Source: Edwardsiella tarda ATCC 15947 = NBRC 105688
GTDB taxonomy: Bacteria; Pseudomonadota; Gammaproteobacteria; Enterobacterales; Enterobacteriaceae
Length of the DNA: 64,000 bases
Assembly: GCF_003113495.2 (NCBI RefSeq)
Contig: NZ_CP084506.1
Span: 124,001 to 188,000 of the forward strand
Reading direction: 5' to 3'
Under the pieces are notes generated by a model. It saw only the letters and a program-made list of their open reading frames with translations, did no database searches and was not told the origin of the DNA. Below are positions 55,868-64,000 of the stretch, in pieces. The stretch's first letter is position 1; each line of letters begins with the position of its first letter. The position numbers were made by a program, and so were the translations under genes.

Positions 55868-58579
55868 TTAGAACCACTGACCGAAGCGGTGAATATAGAA
55901 ACGCTTCATCAGCTGCGTCAGAACGCAATAGCTCAACAGGATGGCGACCAACCACGGGAAGTAGCTCAACGGCAGCGGTTGCAGGCCGATAAAGTGCCCC
56001 AGGGGCGAGAAGGGGATGTAGATCCCTAACGCCATGATGACACCGGTGGTCAGCATCACTGGCAGTGCGGCACAACTCTGGATGAAGGGGATCTTCTGGG
56101 TGCGCAGCATATGCACCACCAGGGTCTGCGACAGTAACCCCTCGATGAACCAGCCGGACTGGAACAGCGACTCATGGGCGATGCTGTTGGCGGAGAAGAC
56201 GTACCACATCAGGGCATAGGTGGCGATGTCGAACAGGGAGGAGGTCGGGCCGATCCACAGCATAAAGCGGCCGATGTTTTTGGCATCCCACTTGCGCGGT
56301 TTGCGCAGAAACTCCTTGTCCATGCGATCCCAGGGTAGGCTCATCTGTGACAGATCATACAGCAGATTTTGCAGCAAGAGCTGGATGGCCAGCATCGGCA
56401 GGAACGGAATAAAGGCGCTGGCCACCAGGACAGAGAACACGTTGCCGAAGTTAGAGCTGGCGGTCATGTTCAGGTATTTGATGATGTTACCGAAGGTCTC
56501 ACGTCCGGTGATCACCCCCTGTTCCAATACCATCAGATCCTTCTCTAGCAGGATGATATCCGCCGACTCTTTGGCGATATCGGTACCGGTATCGACGGAG
56601 ATACCGACATCGGCATCGCGCAGCGCCGGCGCATCGTTGATGCCATCACCGAGGAAGCCGACGGTGTGGCCATTATTCTGTAATGCCTTGAGCACACGAG
56701 ACTTCTGCAACGGACTCAGCTTGGCAAAGACGGTGCGTCGTTCGGCCTCATGTGCCAACTGTTGATCATCCAGTCGCTCGATATCGCTGCCGAGCAGAAC
56801 CTCACCCGGCTCCAATCCCACCTCTTGGCAGATCTTGCCGGTCACGGTCGGGTTATCGCCGGTCAAGACCTTAACCATAACACCATTTTCGCGCAGAGCG
56901 TCGATCGCGGCGGCGGCGGACTCTTTCGGCGGATCGAGGAAGGTTAACAGGCCGCACAGGATCAGATCCCGCTCGTCGGCGATGCTGAGTGGGAAGGCGC
57001 AGCCATCGTGACCGAGATCGCGCGTACCGAGCATCAGGACACGGAAGCCTTGACGGTTATACGCCTCGGCCAGGGTTTGCAGCGCGTGGCGGCGTGCCTC
57101 ATCCAGCGGCAGGATCTGGCCCCGCTCTTCGATATGGCTGGCGATGGCGATCATCTCCTCGACGGCCCCTTTGCAAATCAGGGTATGGTTGCGCTGCTCG
57201 TCGCTGACCACGATGGAGAGGCGGCGCCGGCTGAAGTCGAACGGCAGCTCGTCGATCTTGCTGTAGCCCGACATCGCATCGATGGCCGGATTACCCTGTC
57301 CACAGCGGATCACCGCCTTATCCATCAGGTTCTTCATGCCACTCTGGTGGTAGCTATTCAGCCAGGCCAGTTGCAAGACACGCGGATTCGCTTGGCCCTG
57401 GGTATCCAGATAGTGTTCCAGGATGATGCGATCTTGCGTCAGCGTCCCGGTCTTGTCGGTACACAGCACATCCATGGCGCCAAAGTTCTGGATGGCGTTG
57501 AGCCGTTTAACCACCACCTTGCGGCGCGACATGGTGATGGCTCCCTTCGCCAGGTTAGAGCTGACGATCATCGGCAGCATCTCCGGGGTCAGGCCAACGG
57601 CGACGGCCAGGGCGAACAGGGCGGCGTCGGTCCAGTCCCCCTTCGTGAAGCCATTGATCAACAGCACGATGGGTACCATCACCAGCATAAAGCGGATCAG
57701 TAGCCAGCTGACACTGTTGACGCCGCGATCGAAGGCGGTCTGGGAGCGGGTGCCGACGATGGATTTAGCCAAGGAGCCGAAATAGGTGCGGTTCCCAGTG
57801 GCGACCACCACCGCCTTGGCGGTGCCGCTGGAGACGTTGGTACCCATCAGGCAGATATTCGCCAGCTCTAATAGGCTGCCCTCACCGGTACAGGCCTCGC
57901 TGGACTTCTCCCGCACATTGGCGGTGACGTCGTATTTCTCGATCGGTAAGGCTTCACCGGTTAGTACGGCCTGACTGATAAACAGATCGCGTGACTCGAT
58001 CAGTTTGACGTCGGCCGGGATCATATCGCCGGCGGAGAGCAGGATGATATCGCCCGGCACCAGTTGCTGCATCGGGATCTCATGGCATTCGCCCTGGGCG
58101 AACGGGTGGGCGCGTCGTAACACGGTGGCGGTGGTGCGTACCATCGACTTGAGCGCCTCGGCAGCCTTGTTGGTGCGGAACTCTTGCCAGAAACGCAGCA
58201 GGCCGCTGAGGGAGACCATCACGATGATGATGATCACACCGGTCAGGTCGGTCGGTTCGCCGTGGCGCAGCGGTAACCAGTAATCGGTGACGAAGCTGAT
58301 CACGGCCAGGGCCATCAATACGTAGATAAAGGGATTGTTGAAGGCCATGACGAACTGAACCAGCGCCGGTGGCGCCTTCTCATGGGCGACCTGGTTGGGG
58401 CCATGCAGTTGTAACCGCTCCACGGCATCCGCCGCCTCTAATCCCTGGGTACTGGCGGAGAGCGTGGCCAGCGTGGCATCGAGGCTGACGCGAGCCTCAT
58501 CGGCGATGGCGTAGTTTTTCTTCGTTTTTTCCCGGCGTCCTTTCTGGATCGCGCTGTTTTGGTCGATCATTTGAGTCAT
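55868..58579 (-). CDS. mgtB: MgtB, P-type ATPase Mg2+ importer
   Basis: Inner-membrane P3-type ATPase (903 residues; Salmonella MgtB 908) that imports Mg2+ when it is scarce. The phosphorylation site is Asp375 in DKTGTLTQ, the phosphatase motif is TGE at 207-209, the hinge GDGINDAPAL is present, and LTPEMLPMIVSSNL lies in helix 4. Throughout it is nearer MgtB than MgtA, including the VTDYWLPLRHGEPTDLTG insert and the FYIHRFGQWF end. I start at MTQMIDQNSA, aligned with Salmonella MgtB; the upstream in-frame ATG at 58687 would add 36 residues. No mgtC is next to it. The long upstream region shows a structured leader. Confidence 0.95.
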   Translation of the reverse strand: MTQMIDQNSAIQKGRREKTKKNYAIADEARVSLDATLATLSASTQGLEAADAVERLQLHGPNQVAHEKAPPALVQFVMAFNNPFIYVLMALAVISFVTDYWLPLRHGEPTDLTGVIIIIVMVSLSGLLRFWQEFRTNKAAEALKSMVRTTATVLRRAHPFAQGECHEIPMQQLVPGDIILLSAGDMIPADVKLIESRDLFISQAVLTGEALPIEKYDVTANVREKSSEACTGEGSLLELANICLMGTNVSSGTAKAVVVATGNRTYFGSLAKSIVGTRSQTAFDRGVNSVSWLLIRFMLVMVPIVLLINGFTKGDWTDAALFALAVAVGLTPEMLPMIVSSNLAKGAITMSRRKVVVKRLNAIQNFGAMDVLCTDKTGTLTQDRIILEHYLDTQGQANPRVLQLAWLNSYHQSGMKNLMDKAVIRCGQGNPAIDAMSGYSKIDELPFDFSRRRLSIVVSDEQRNHTLICKGAVEEMIAIASHIEERGQILPLDEARRHALQTLAEAYNRQGFRVLMLGTRDLGHDGCAFPLSIADERDLILCGLLTFLDPPKESAAAAIDALRENGVMVKVLTGDNPTVTGKICQEVGLEPGEVLLGSDIERLDDQQLAHEAERRTVFAKLSPLQKSRVLKALQNNGHTVGFLGDGINDAPALRDADVGISVDTGTDIAKESADIILLEKDLMVLEQGVITGRETFGNIIKYLNMTASSNFGNVFSVLVASAFIPFLPMLAIQLLLQNLLYDLSQMSLPWDRMDKEFLRKPRKWDAKNIGRFMLWIGPTSSLFDIATYALMWYVFSANSIAHESLFQSGWFIEGLLSQTLVVHMLRTQKIPFIQSCAALPVMLTTGVIMALGIYIPFSPLGHFIGLQPLPLSYFPWLVAILLSYCVLTQLMKRFYIHRFGQWF

Positions 58580-59020
58580 AGAGCTGTACTCTGGGCTGAT
58601 TTTTAAGCGCACCTTTGCCGCCCGGCGAAAGGTGTGGATAGCTGAAGCAGAAGAGGGAAACGCCAGGCGTGACAAAGCCTGCGTCATGCACGGCGTCTCA
58701 GTGCGAGGGTGGCATTACGCCTCCCCGCATCGGCGCTTATGCGCCTGGAGGAAATAGGGCTTGGGTATAGAACAACATGATAACTGTCCGCATTTCACCC
58801 GGCGTGTCGGTACACACAAGGCAGATGATTACATTAGGGTATGCAGCAGTTCGAGATGAAGTGTTGCTGCCCGCCTGGGTTCGGCAAGCAGCACATCGGG
58901 AAGATGGTCAGCTTGCCAAGGATAAGTGCGTGTTTTCCTGATGACTCTGACTGTCCAATTGACGCTATCTCCCGCGATAAAAAGTGCGCTAACTATAGTT
59001 CTGTGCCGGGAGTGTGTAAA
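58580..59020 (-). promoter_or_regulatory. mgtB: Long structured leader of mgtB
   Basis: About 440 nt of untranslated leader between a candidate PhoP box and the mgtB start. Stems visible include GGCAAGC/GCTTGCC (58883-58918), GGCGC/GCGCC (58732-58745) inside CCTCC/GGAGG, and CACCTTTGCCG with its partner (58610-58634), the last about 30 nt before the ATG. Salmonella mgtA and mgtCB also have long leaders that respond to Mg2+, ATP and proline. Confidence 0.55.
58737..58778 (-). CDS. Candidate leader peptide in the mgtB leader
   Basis: A 13-codon frame, ATG to TAA, encoding MLFYTQALFPPGA. It has two adjacent Pro codons, and its stop codon lies in the loop of the GGCGC/GCGCC hairpin. This resembles the idea of MgtL/MgtP, where proline codons in a leader peptide control the downstream Mg2+ transporter gene. 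The Shine-Dalgarno is weak, and the sequence itself is not similar to MgtL. It could be chance. Confidence 0.35.
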   Translation of the reverse strand: MLFYTQALFPPGA

Positions 59021-59031
59021 CCGTACACACT

Positions 59032-59048
59032 TAAACCAATCGTTAACA
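59032..59048 (-). promoter_or_regulatory. Candidate PhoP box for mgtB
   Basis: On the minus strand TGTTAA-N5-GGTTTA, against the PhoP consensus (T/G)GTTTA-N5-(T/G)GTTTA: 11 of 12 positions match and the spacing is exact. A further GGTTTA occurs 15 bp downstream. The -10 element is not clear (TTTACA at the usual distance). Confidence 0.55.
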
Positions 59049-59164
59049 AAGGTATGCTTATGTTCCATCCTGACGACTCGAAAAATTAAATCCCTTTTAT
59101 ATCAATAGATAATAATATTTCTGTGCCTCGTACTTTTTTACAAAAGTACTTTACAAAACCAATT

Positions 59165-59183
59165 GATAATGATTATCATTAAT
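59165..59183. promoter_or_regulatory. Fur box at the ryhB promoter
   Basis: Matches the 19-bp Fur consensus GATAATGATAATCATTATC at 16 positions, with a perfect 7-1-7 dyad TGATAAT-G-ATTATCA at 59164-59178. It overlaps a likely promoter, TTTACA (59150-59155), 18-bp spacer, TATCAT (59174-59179). Confidence 0.92.
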
Positions 59184-59281
59184 GCGTTTTCCACGTGTGG
59201 CTCAGGCCTCGCCAGGAAGGCACGACATTGCTCACATTGCTTCCATATTTTTAGCCAGCTCGGGTGCTGGCTTTTTTTTTA
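59184..59281 (+). ncRNA. ryhB: RyhB, iron-responsive small RNA
   Basis: Hfq-dependent small RNA that, when iron is low, represses mRNAs of iron-using proteins. The conserved RyhB core GCACGACATTGCTCACATTG plus CTTCCA lies at 59220-59245. It is followed by the rho-independent terminator stem AGCCAGC / GCTGGCT (59253-59272) and nine T, as in E. coli RyhB. The 5' third is divergent. A Fur box overlaps the promoter, and the predicted start near 59184 gives a length of about 97 nt (E. coli about 90). btsS begins 95 bp downstream. In E. coli ryhB also lies within a few genes of asd. Confidence 0.93.
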
Positions 59282-59375
59282 CGGCCTCGGGTCGTCGTTT
59301 TGTCTACCAGCGCGCAGCGATGCGCCTGCACTGGCGGCTACAATGGCACTCTCTGTGGTCGGAAAGAGTATCTCT

Positions 59376-61115
59376 ATGGCCGTCAGCCAGGTGGATCTAA
59401 TCCTTTCGCTGTTGCAGCAGATGTGCGTCTATTTGGTGATCGCCTATCTGCTCAGTAAAACCCCGCTATTCATTCCATTGATGCAGGTGACGATCCGTCT
59501 GCCGCATAAGCTGGTGTGCTACCTCACTTTCTCGATGTTTTGCATCATGGGCACCTACTTCGGCCTGCATATCGATGACTCGATCGCCAACACGCGGGCG
59601 ATCGGTGCGGTGCTCGGTGGGGTGCTGGGTGGGCCGAGCGTCGGCTTTCTCGTGGGACTGACCGGCGGGCTACATCGCTATTCGATGGGGGGGATGACGG
59701 CGCTCGCCTGCATGATCTCGACGGTGGTGGAGGGATTGGTGGGCGGCCTCTTGCATCGGCAAATGCTGCGTCATCATCGCCTTGATCTGCTGTTTACTCC
59801 GTGGGTAGTCGGGGCGATAGCCTTACTGGCAGAGTTACTCCAGATGGGGATCATCCTCCTGATCGCGCGTCCCTTCTGGGAGGCCGAGGAGTTGGTAGAG
59901 CATATCGCCTTACCGATGATGATCACCAACAGCATCGGCGCGGCGATGTTTATGCGCATCCTGTTGGATCGACGGGCGATCGTCGACAAGTACTCTTCCG
60001 CCTTCTCCGCCAAGGCGTTGCAGATCGCCGCGCGGGCCGACGGAATATTGCGCCGGGGTTTCGATCGTCAGAATAGCATGAAGGTGGCGCGCATCCTGTA
60101 TGAGGAGTTAGGCGTCGGGGCGGTGGCGCTGACCGATCGCCAGCATCTGCTGGCTTTTATCGGCATCGGGGATGATCATCATCTGGTGGGCTCGCCGATC
60201 ACCTCGCACCATACCCTACGCGCCATCGAACACAATCAGGTGGTGTATGCCGATGGTAATGAGGTGCCTTATCAGTGTTCGATCACACCGCACTGTAAGC
60301 TAGGGTCGTCACTGGTGATCCCATTACGCGGTGAGGATAATCGCGTGATGGGCACCATTAAGCTATACGAGGCGAAGAATAACCTGTTTTCCAGCATCAA
60401 TCGCACCCTCGGCGAGGGGATCGGCTATCTGCTGTCGGCGCAGATCTTGGCGGGCAAGTATGAACAGCAGAAGCAACTGCTGGCCCAATCCCAGATTAAA
60501 CTGCTGCATGCCCAAGTAAATCCCCATTTCCTGTTCAATGCCTTAAATACCTTATCGGCGGTGATCCGTCGCGACCCGGATCATGCGCGCCGCCTGGTGC
60601 TGTCGCTGTCGACCTTCTTTCGTAAGAATTTGAAGCGCAATGGTGATGAGGTGACGTTGGCGGATGAGTTGGAGCATGTGGATGCCTATCTGGCGATCGA
60701 GAAGGCGCGTTTCGCCGAGAATCTGACGGTGGCGGTGAGTGTCGATGAGGCACTGCTGGCGACCCGGCTGCCGGCGTTCTCCCTGCAACCGATCGTCGAG
60801 AATGCCATTAAGCATGGCACCGCTCAGCTGTTCGGCGTGGGGCGGGTTCGGCTACACTGCTGGCGTGAGGAGGAGCGGGTCTGCATCAGTGTGGAGGATA
60901 ACGCTGGCCTGTACCACCCGCAGCCGGGCGGTGATGGCTTAGGAATGAATCTGGTCGATCGGCGTATCAAGGCGCGTTACGGTGAGCAGTTCGGCGTGCA
61001 GGTCCGCTGCGAGCCCGAGCGCTCGACGCAGGTGGTGGTGTGCGTCCCCTGGGTCACGGCATCGGATAAGCCAGCGGCGCTGCCGCGCACGCTGGCCGAA
61101 GATCCGCGGGACTAG
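59376..61115 (+). CDS. btsS: BtsS (YehU), LytS-type pyruvate sensor kinase
   Basis: A 579-residue membrane histidine kinase (E. coli BtsS 561). An N-terminal LytS-type multi-helix domain (about 10-200, [20 protein letters not shown]) is followed by a GAF domain (about 225-365, FIGIGDDHH...[12 protein letters not shown]). The LytS-family dimerisation motif has His384 in [12 protein letters not shown], and the ATPase domain follows ([20 protein letters not shown]). In E. coli it senses pyruvate and activates BtsR. I start at the ATG at 59376 (GGAAAGAG upstream); longer in-frame starts lie inside or near ryhB. btsR does not follow, since asd converges with a 4-bp overlap. Confidence 0.93.
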   Translation: MAVSQVDLILSLLQQMCVYLVIAYLLSKTPLFIPLMQVTIRLPHKLVCYLTFSMFCIMGTYFGLHIDDSIANTRAIGAVLGGVLGGPSVGFLVGLTGGLHRYSMGGMTALACMISTVVEGLVGGLLHRQMLRHHRLDLLFTPWVVGAIALLAELLQMGIILLIARPFWEAEELVEHIALPMMITNSIGAAMFMRILLDRRAIVDKYSSAFSAKALQIAARADGILRRGFDRQNSMKVARILYEELGVGAVALTDRQHLLAFIGIGDDHHLVGSPITSHHTLRAIEHNQVVYADGNEVPYQCSITPHCKLGSSLVIPLRGEDNRVMGTIKLYEAKNNLFSSINRTLGEGIGYLLSAQILAGKYEQQKQLLAQSQIKLLHAQVNPHFLFNALNTLSAVIRRDPDHARRLVLSLSTFFRKNLKRNGDEVTLADELEHVDAYLAIEKARFAENLTVAVSVDEALLATRLPAFSLQPIVENAIKHGTAQLFGVGRVRLHCWREEERVCISVEDNAGLYHPQPGGDGLGMNLVDRRIKARYGEQFGVQVRCEPERSTQVVVCVPWVTASDKPAALPRTLAEDPRD

Positions 61116-62215
61116 AGTAGCAGGCGCAGCATACGGCGCAGTGGCTCGGCGGCCCCCCACAGCAGTTGGTCGCCGACGGTAAAGGCGGAGAGATATTGCG
61201 GTCCCATGTTCAACTTGCGCAGGCGGCCGACGGGGGTGGCGAGGGTGCCAGTGACGGCGGCAGGGGTTAGCTCCCGCATGGTGAGTTCGCGGTCGTTGGG
61301 AACCACTTTGACCCACTCGTTGTGGCGGGCCAGTAGTTGCTCCACCTCGGGCAGGGCGATGTCCTGTTTCAATTTGATGGTGAAGGCTTGGCTATGACAA
61401 CGCAGGGCGCCGACGCGTACACACAGGCCATCGATGGGGATCGCTTGCGATGTGGCCAGGATCTTGTTGGTCTCCGCCTGGCCTTTCCACTCTTCACGGC
61501 TCTGGCCGTTATCCAGCGCCTTGTCGATCCACGGGATCAGGCTGCCGGCGAGCGGTACGCCGAAGTTATCCGTCGGCAAGGTGCCGCTACGCATCATCTC
61601 GGTGACGTGACGCTCGATGTCCAGGATAGCGCTCGCCGGATCTTCCAGAGCCGGTGCGACACGGCCATGCAGCATCCCCATCTGAGTTAACAGTTCACGC
61701 ATATGGCGGGCACCGCCGCCGGAGGCCGCCTGATAGGTGGCGACGGAGACCCACTCCACCAGATCGGCGGCGAACAGGCCGCCGAGGGACATCAGCATCA
61801 GGCTGACGGTACAGTTACCGCCCACGAAGGTCTTCACGCCGCGCTCTAGCCCACGATCGATCACCGCCCGGTTAACCGGATCGAGGATGATGATGGCGTC
61901 CTGTTGCATGCGCAGTGCCGAGGCGGCATCGATCCAATACCCTTGCCAACCGGCGGCGCGCAGTTGCGGATAGATCGCGTTGGTATAGTCACCGCCCTGG
62001 CAGGTAATAATGATATCCATCGCCTTGAGGGCATCGATATCGCTGGCATCCTGCAATGTGCCGCGATGGCCAGCGATAGTCGGTGCGGGTTGGCCATGCT
62101 GCGAAGTGGAGAAAAAGAGCGGGCGGATGGCGTCGAAGTCGCGCTCTTCGCTCATGCGTTGCATAAGCACCGAGCCAACCATGCCGCGCCAGCCGATAAA
62201 ACCAACGTTTTTCAT
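61112..62215 (-). CDS. asd: Asd, aspartate-semialdehyde dehydrogenase
   Basis: Cytosolic NADP enzyme making aspartate semialdehyde for lysine, diaminopimelate, methionine and threonine (367 residues, the same as E. coli). N-terminal [18 protein letters not shown] binds NADP; catalytic Cys135 lies in [11 protein letters not shown]; and the substrate-site blocks [18 protein letters not shown] and [12 protein letters not shown] are intact. The gene ends overlapping btsS by 4 bp. About 267 bp separates it from pldB; I see no supported gene there. Confidence 0.98.
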   Translation of the reverse strand: MKNVGFIGWRGMVGSVLMQRMSEERDFDAIRPLFFSTSQHGQPAPTIAGHRGTLQDASDIDALKAMDIIITCQGGDYTNAIYPQLRAAGWQGYWIDAASALRMQQDAIIILDPVNRAVIDRGLERGVKTFVGGNCTVSLMLMSLGGLFAADLVEWVSVATYQAASGGGARHMRELLTQMGMLHGRVAPALEDPASAILDIERHVTEMMRSGTLPTDNFGVPLAGSLIPWIDKALDNGQSREEWKGQAETNKILATSQAIPIDGLCVRVGALRCHSQAFTIKLKQDIALPEVEQLLARHNEWVKVVPNDRELTMRELTPAAVTGTLATPVGRLRKLNMGPQYLSAFTVGDQLLWGAAEPLRRMLRLLL

Positions 62216-62482
62216 ATGCAGTCCTGCCTTGGAAGGTGAGTGGGTTAGGGCGGCCGTCGCGTGCCGACGTGACGCGCAACGGTGTGATAATGCTCAAACT
62301 TACAAAATGTACCGCGATGCGCAAGTGAATTTATTCGATGTCGCGCGGCGGATCGTTGGCCGTAGCTAATGAGGGTGCCGCAATGTACGGCATAGGCCGA
62401 TGCTCCCCGCGGTCCATTTTTTATGCCACAATAGCTCTCCGATGGCATGGCGTAGTGGCTGGCCCTTCCTCTTGTGCGATAG

Positions 62483-63523
62483 ATGACAATGACCTCGATC
62501 TCCTCCATAAGTCACGGCTGGCTGACGCGTGAGCGTGGCTTTGCCGCCTTTTCCACCGGCCCATTGCTGGATTTTTGGCAACGGCGTCAGGAGGCGGAGT
62601 TTATCGGCGTCGATGGCGTGCCGATCCGCTATGTGGTGTTGCGCGCGGCGCAGCATACTCGCGCCATCCTGGTGGTGCCGGGCCGGATAGAGAGCTATAT
62701 GAAGTATCCGGAGCTGGCCTACGATCTGTTTCTCAGTGGCTACGATGTGGTGATCATCGACCATCGCGGGCAGGGCACCTCTGGACGCCTCTTGGCCGAT
62801 CGTCATCGTGGTCACGTCGAGCGTTTCACCGACTACGTGGACGATCTTCAACAGTTGTGGCAACGAGAGCTACTGGCTCATCCTTATCGCCAGCGCTTCC
62901 TGTTGGCCCATTCGATGGGGGGGGCGATCAGTGCGCTGTTTCTGGCGCGTCGTCCGCGTGGGCTGACCGCCGCCGCCCTCTGCGCCCCAATGACCGGTAT
63001 TCGCTTGCCGTTGCCGCGTTGGCTGGCACGCCCCATCTTGGCCTGGGCTGGCCGCCGTGAGATACGACGCACCCGTTACGCGTTAGGCACTGGCTACTGG
63101 CGCCCGTTGCCGTTTATGGTCAATGAGTTGACGCACAGTCGCGTGCGCTACCGTCGTTTTTTACGCTACTATTCTGATTATCCCCAGCTCCAGGTGGGCG
63201 GGCCGACCTATCATTGGGTCGCCGAGAGCCTCGCCGCCGCCGAGTTGGCCATTGCCAACGCCTCACAGATTACGGTTCCGTTGCTTCTGCTCCAGGCCGC
63301 CGAGGATCGGGTGGTGGACAATGCTTCACATCTGCGTTTTTGTCAGGCACTCACCGCCGCCGGCAACGCCCCTTGGGGCGGAGCGCCGTTGGTCATTACA
63401 GGTGCACGCCATGAGATCCTGTTTGAACGGGACAGCCAGCGTGCCGCCGCGTTAACTGCCATCATGCGGTTTTTCGCGCAATTTACCGAATCATCGGCAC
63501 CTACTGCCGCCAACTCCTCTTGA
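62483..63523 (+). CDS. pldB: PldB, lysophospholipase L2
   Basis: Inner-membrane-associated alpha/beta hydrolase that cleaves lysophospholipids (346 residues; E. coli 340). The oxyanion region is VVPGRIESYMKYPELAYDLF, the nucleophile is Ser144 in LAHSMGGAIS, and the acid and His motifs are AEDRVVDN and GARHEILFE. Conserved IIDHRGQGTSGRLLAD is also present. An ATG 6 nt downstream is an alternative start. pldB-yigL is the E. coli order, but here it is next to asd rather than rhtB/recQ. Confidence 0.95.
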   Translation: MTMTSISSISHGWLTRERGFAAFSTGPLLDFWQRRQEAEFIGVDGVPIRYVVLRAAQHTRAILVVPGRIESYMKYPELAYDLFLSGYDVVIIDHRGQGTSGRLLADRHRGHVERFTDYVDDLQQLWQRELLAHPYRQRFLLAHSMGGAISALFLARRPRGLTAAALCAPMTGIRLPLPRWLARPILAWAGRREIRRTRYALGTGYWRPLPFMVNELTHSRVRYRRFLRYYSDYPQLQVGGPTYHWVAESLAAAELAIANASQITVPLLLLQAAEDRVVDNASHLRFCQALTAAGNAPWGGAPLVITGARHEILFERDSQRAAALTAIMRFFAQFTESSAPTAANSS

Positions 63524-63539
63524 GGTTAGAGTTTATTCT

Positions 63540-64000
63540 ATGTATCAGATTGTAGCTTCGGACATGGACGGTACCCTGCTGTCTCCCGCCCATACCCTGA
63601 CCCCGTTCGCCCGCGATACCCTGCGTCTGTTGACCCAACAGGGGGTGAACTTCGTGTTCGCCACTGGCCGCCATCACATCGATATCGCACAGGTACGTGA
63701 TAGCTTAGGGATTAAAGCCTTCATGATCACCTCGAACGGCGCTCGGGTGCATGACCCGCTCGGCGAGCTGATCTTCAGCCATAACGTCGATCCGGATATT
63801 GCCCACGATCTCTTCACGATCGTGCACGATGATCCGGCGATCCTTACCAATGTCTACCGTAACGACGACTGGTTTATGAATCGTGAAGATCCCTCGCAGC
63901 GTGAGTTCTTCCAGGAGTCGGTGTTCCATTACCACGTCTTCGAGCCGGCGATGCTGCCGACGGATGGCATCTGCAAGGTCTATTACACCTGCGCCGACCA
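63540..64000 (+). CDS. yigL: YigL, HAD-family phosphatase (3' truncated by window)
   Basis: Start of a HAD-superfamily Cof-type phosphatase related to E. coli YigL, which hydrolyses pyridoxal phosphate and sugar phosphates. The catalytic motif I is ASDMDGTLLSPAHTLT at the N-terminus, motif II is FATGRHH, and the cap-domain start is ITSNGARVHDP. The frame is open to the window end (153 complete codons of an expected 266 or so). It follows pldB by 16 bp, with GAGG upstream of the ATG. Confidence 0.93.
   Translation, partial: MYQIVASDMDGTLLSPAHTLTPFARDTLRLLTQQGVNFVFATGRHHIDIAQVRDSLGIKAFMITSNGARVHDPLGELIFSHNVDPDIAHDLFTIVHDDPAILTNVYRNDDWFMNREDPSQREFFQESVFHYHVFEPAMLPTDGICKVYYTCAD

Noticed and set aside
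55699..55992. Plus-strand frame upstream of pitA with AAGGAGGT next to its ATG and a hydrophobic stretch (IFYIMIGIVMVFLCLFG)
   Set aside because: The ribosome site is too close to the ATG, the frame continues through a hairpin and antisense to mgtB, and no family is evident. A short membrane peptide cannot be ruled out.
57008..57703. Long plus-strand frame (231 codons) antisense to mgtB
   Set aside because: mgtB is conserved throughout; the frame has shadow-like composition and no ribosome site.
58834..58896. A 20-codon Cys/Pro-rich frame (MCCLPNPGG start) in the mgtB leader
   Set aside because: No ribosome-binding site is visible; it is weaker than the micro-ORF at 58737-58778.
58829..59089. 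Two opposed frames of about 80 codons in the mgtB-ryhB gap
   Set aside because: They overlap each other and the candidate mgtB leader and promoter, and neither resembles MgtC, MgtR or any known protein.
59163..59375. Longer N-terminus of btsS from in-frame starts at 59163 or 59343
   Set aside because: The extension reads through the Fur box and RyhB and has no counterpart in E. coli BtsS.

Overview
This window is a chromosomal segment of a member of the Enterobacterales with fairly high GC (high 50s percent by eye). Most genes are close matches to well-known Escherichia coli/Salmonella proteins, and long stretches follow the E. coli gene order around the bcs and gor-uspA-pitA loci: dppBCDF, bcsGFE/bcsRQABZC, pdeK, dctA, yhjJ, kdgK, pdeH, then gor, rlmJ, prlC, rsmJ, dtpB, uspA, uspB, pitA, then ryhB and asd. 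The divergence level, the base composition and an mgtB without an adjacent mgtC would fit a Hafniaceae/Edwardsiella-like or similar genus, but I cannot fix the genus from sequence alone. I see no rRNA, tRNA, insertion sequence, prophage or CRISPR array.

Layout. 1-3.7 kb: the end of the dipeptide ABC transporter operon (dppB is cut by the window edge). 3.7-17.9 kb: a complete E. coli-type (class II) cellulose locus, with bcsGFE on the minus strand divergent from bcsRQABZC. It is flanked by two c-di-GMP phosphodiesterases, pdeK (18.1 kb) and pdeH (24.6 kb), so synthesis, export, phosphoethanolamine decoration and c-di-GMP turnover sit together. 20-26 kb: dctA, yhjJ, kdgK (with a candidate KdgR box), pdeH and cdh. 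26.4-32.1 kb: an accessory-looking stretch in the place where E. coli carries other genes. It holds an AT-rich LysR regulator, an AT-rich LuxR-type regulator, ddlA, an unassigned lipoprotein, and a chemoreceptor behind a good sigma-28 promoter. 32.2-38.2 kb: gor, rlmJ, a HIT protein, prlC, rsmJ.

38.2-49.1 kb: an insertion relative to the E. coli rsmJ-dtpB junction. It carries a five-gene sugar import and phosphorylation operon plus a single-domain sugar-phosphate isomerase (binding protein, ATPase, two permeases, FGGY kinase, SIS), a divergent two-component system, and gdhA. 49.2-55.6 kb: dtpB, uspA, a structured 0.6-kb spacer, uspB, a sodium:neurotransmitter-symporter family transporter, and pitA. 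55.8-64 kb: the Mg2+ P-type ATPase mgtB with a long structured leader, a RyhB small RNA under a strong Fur box, btsS without its usual btsR, asd, pldB and the start of yigL.

The most notable non-coding signals are: RyhB at about 59184-59281; the mgtB leader (candidate PhoP box, a 13-codon Pro-Pro micro-ORF ending inside a hairpin); a perfect hairpin between the sugar-binding protein and its ATPase; and stacked inverted repeats between uspA and uspB.
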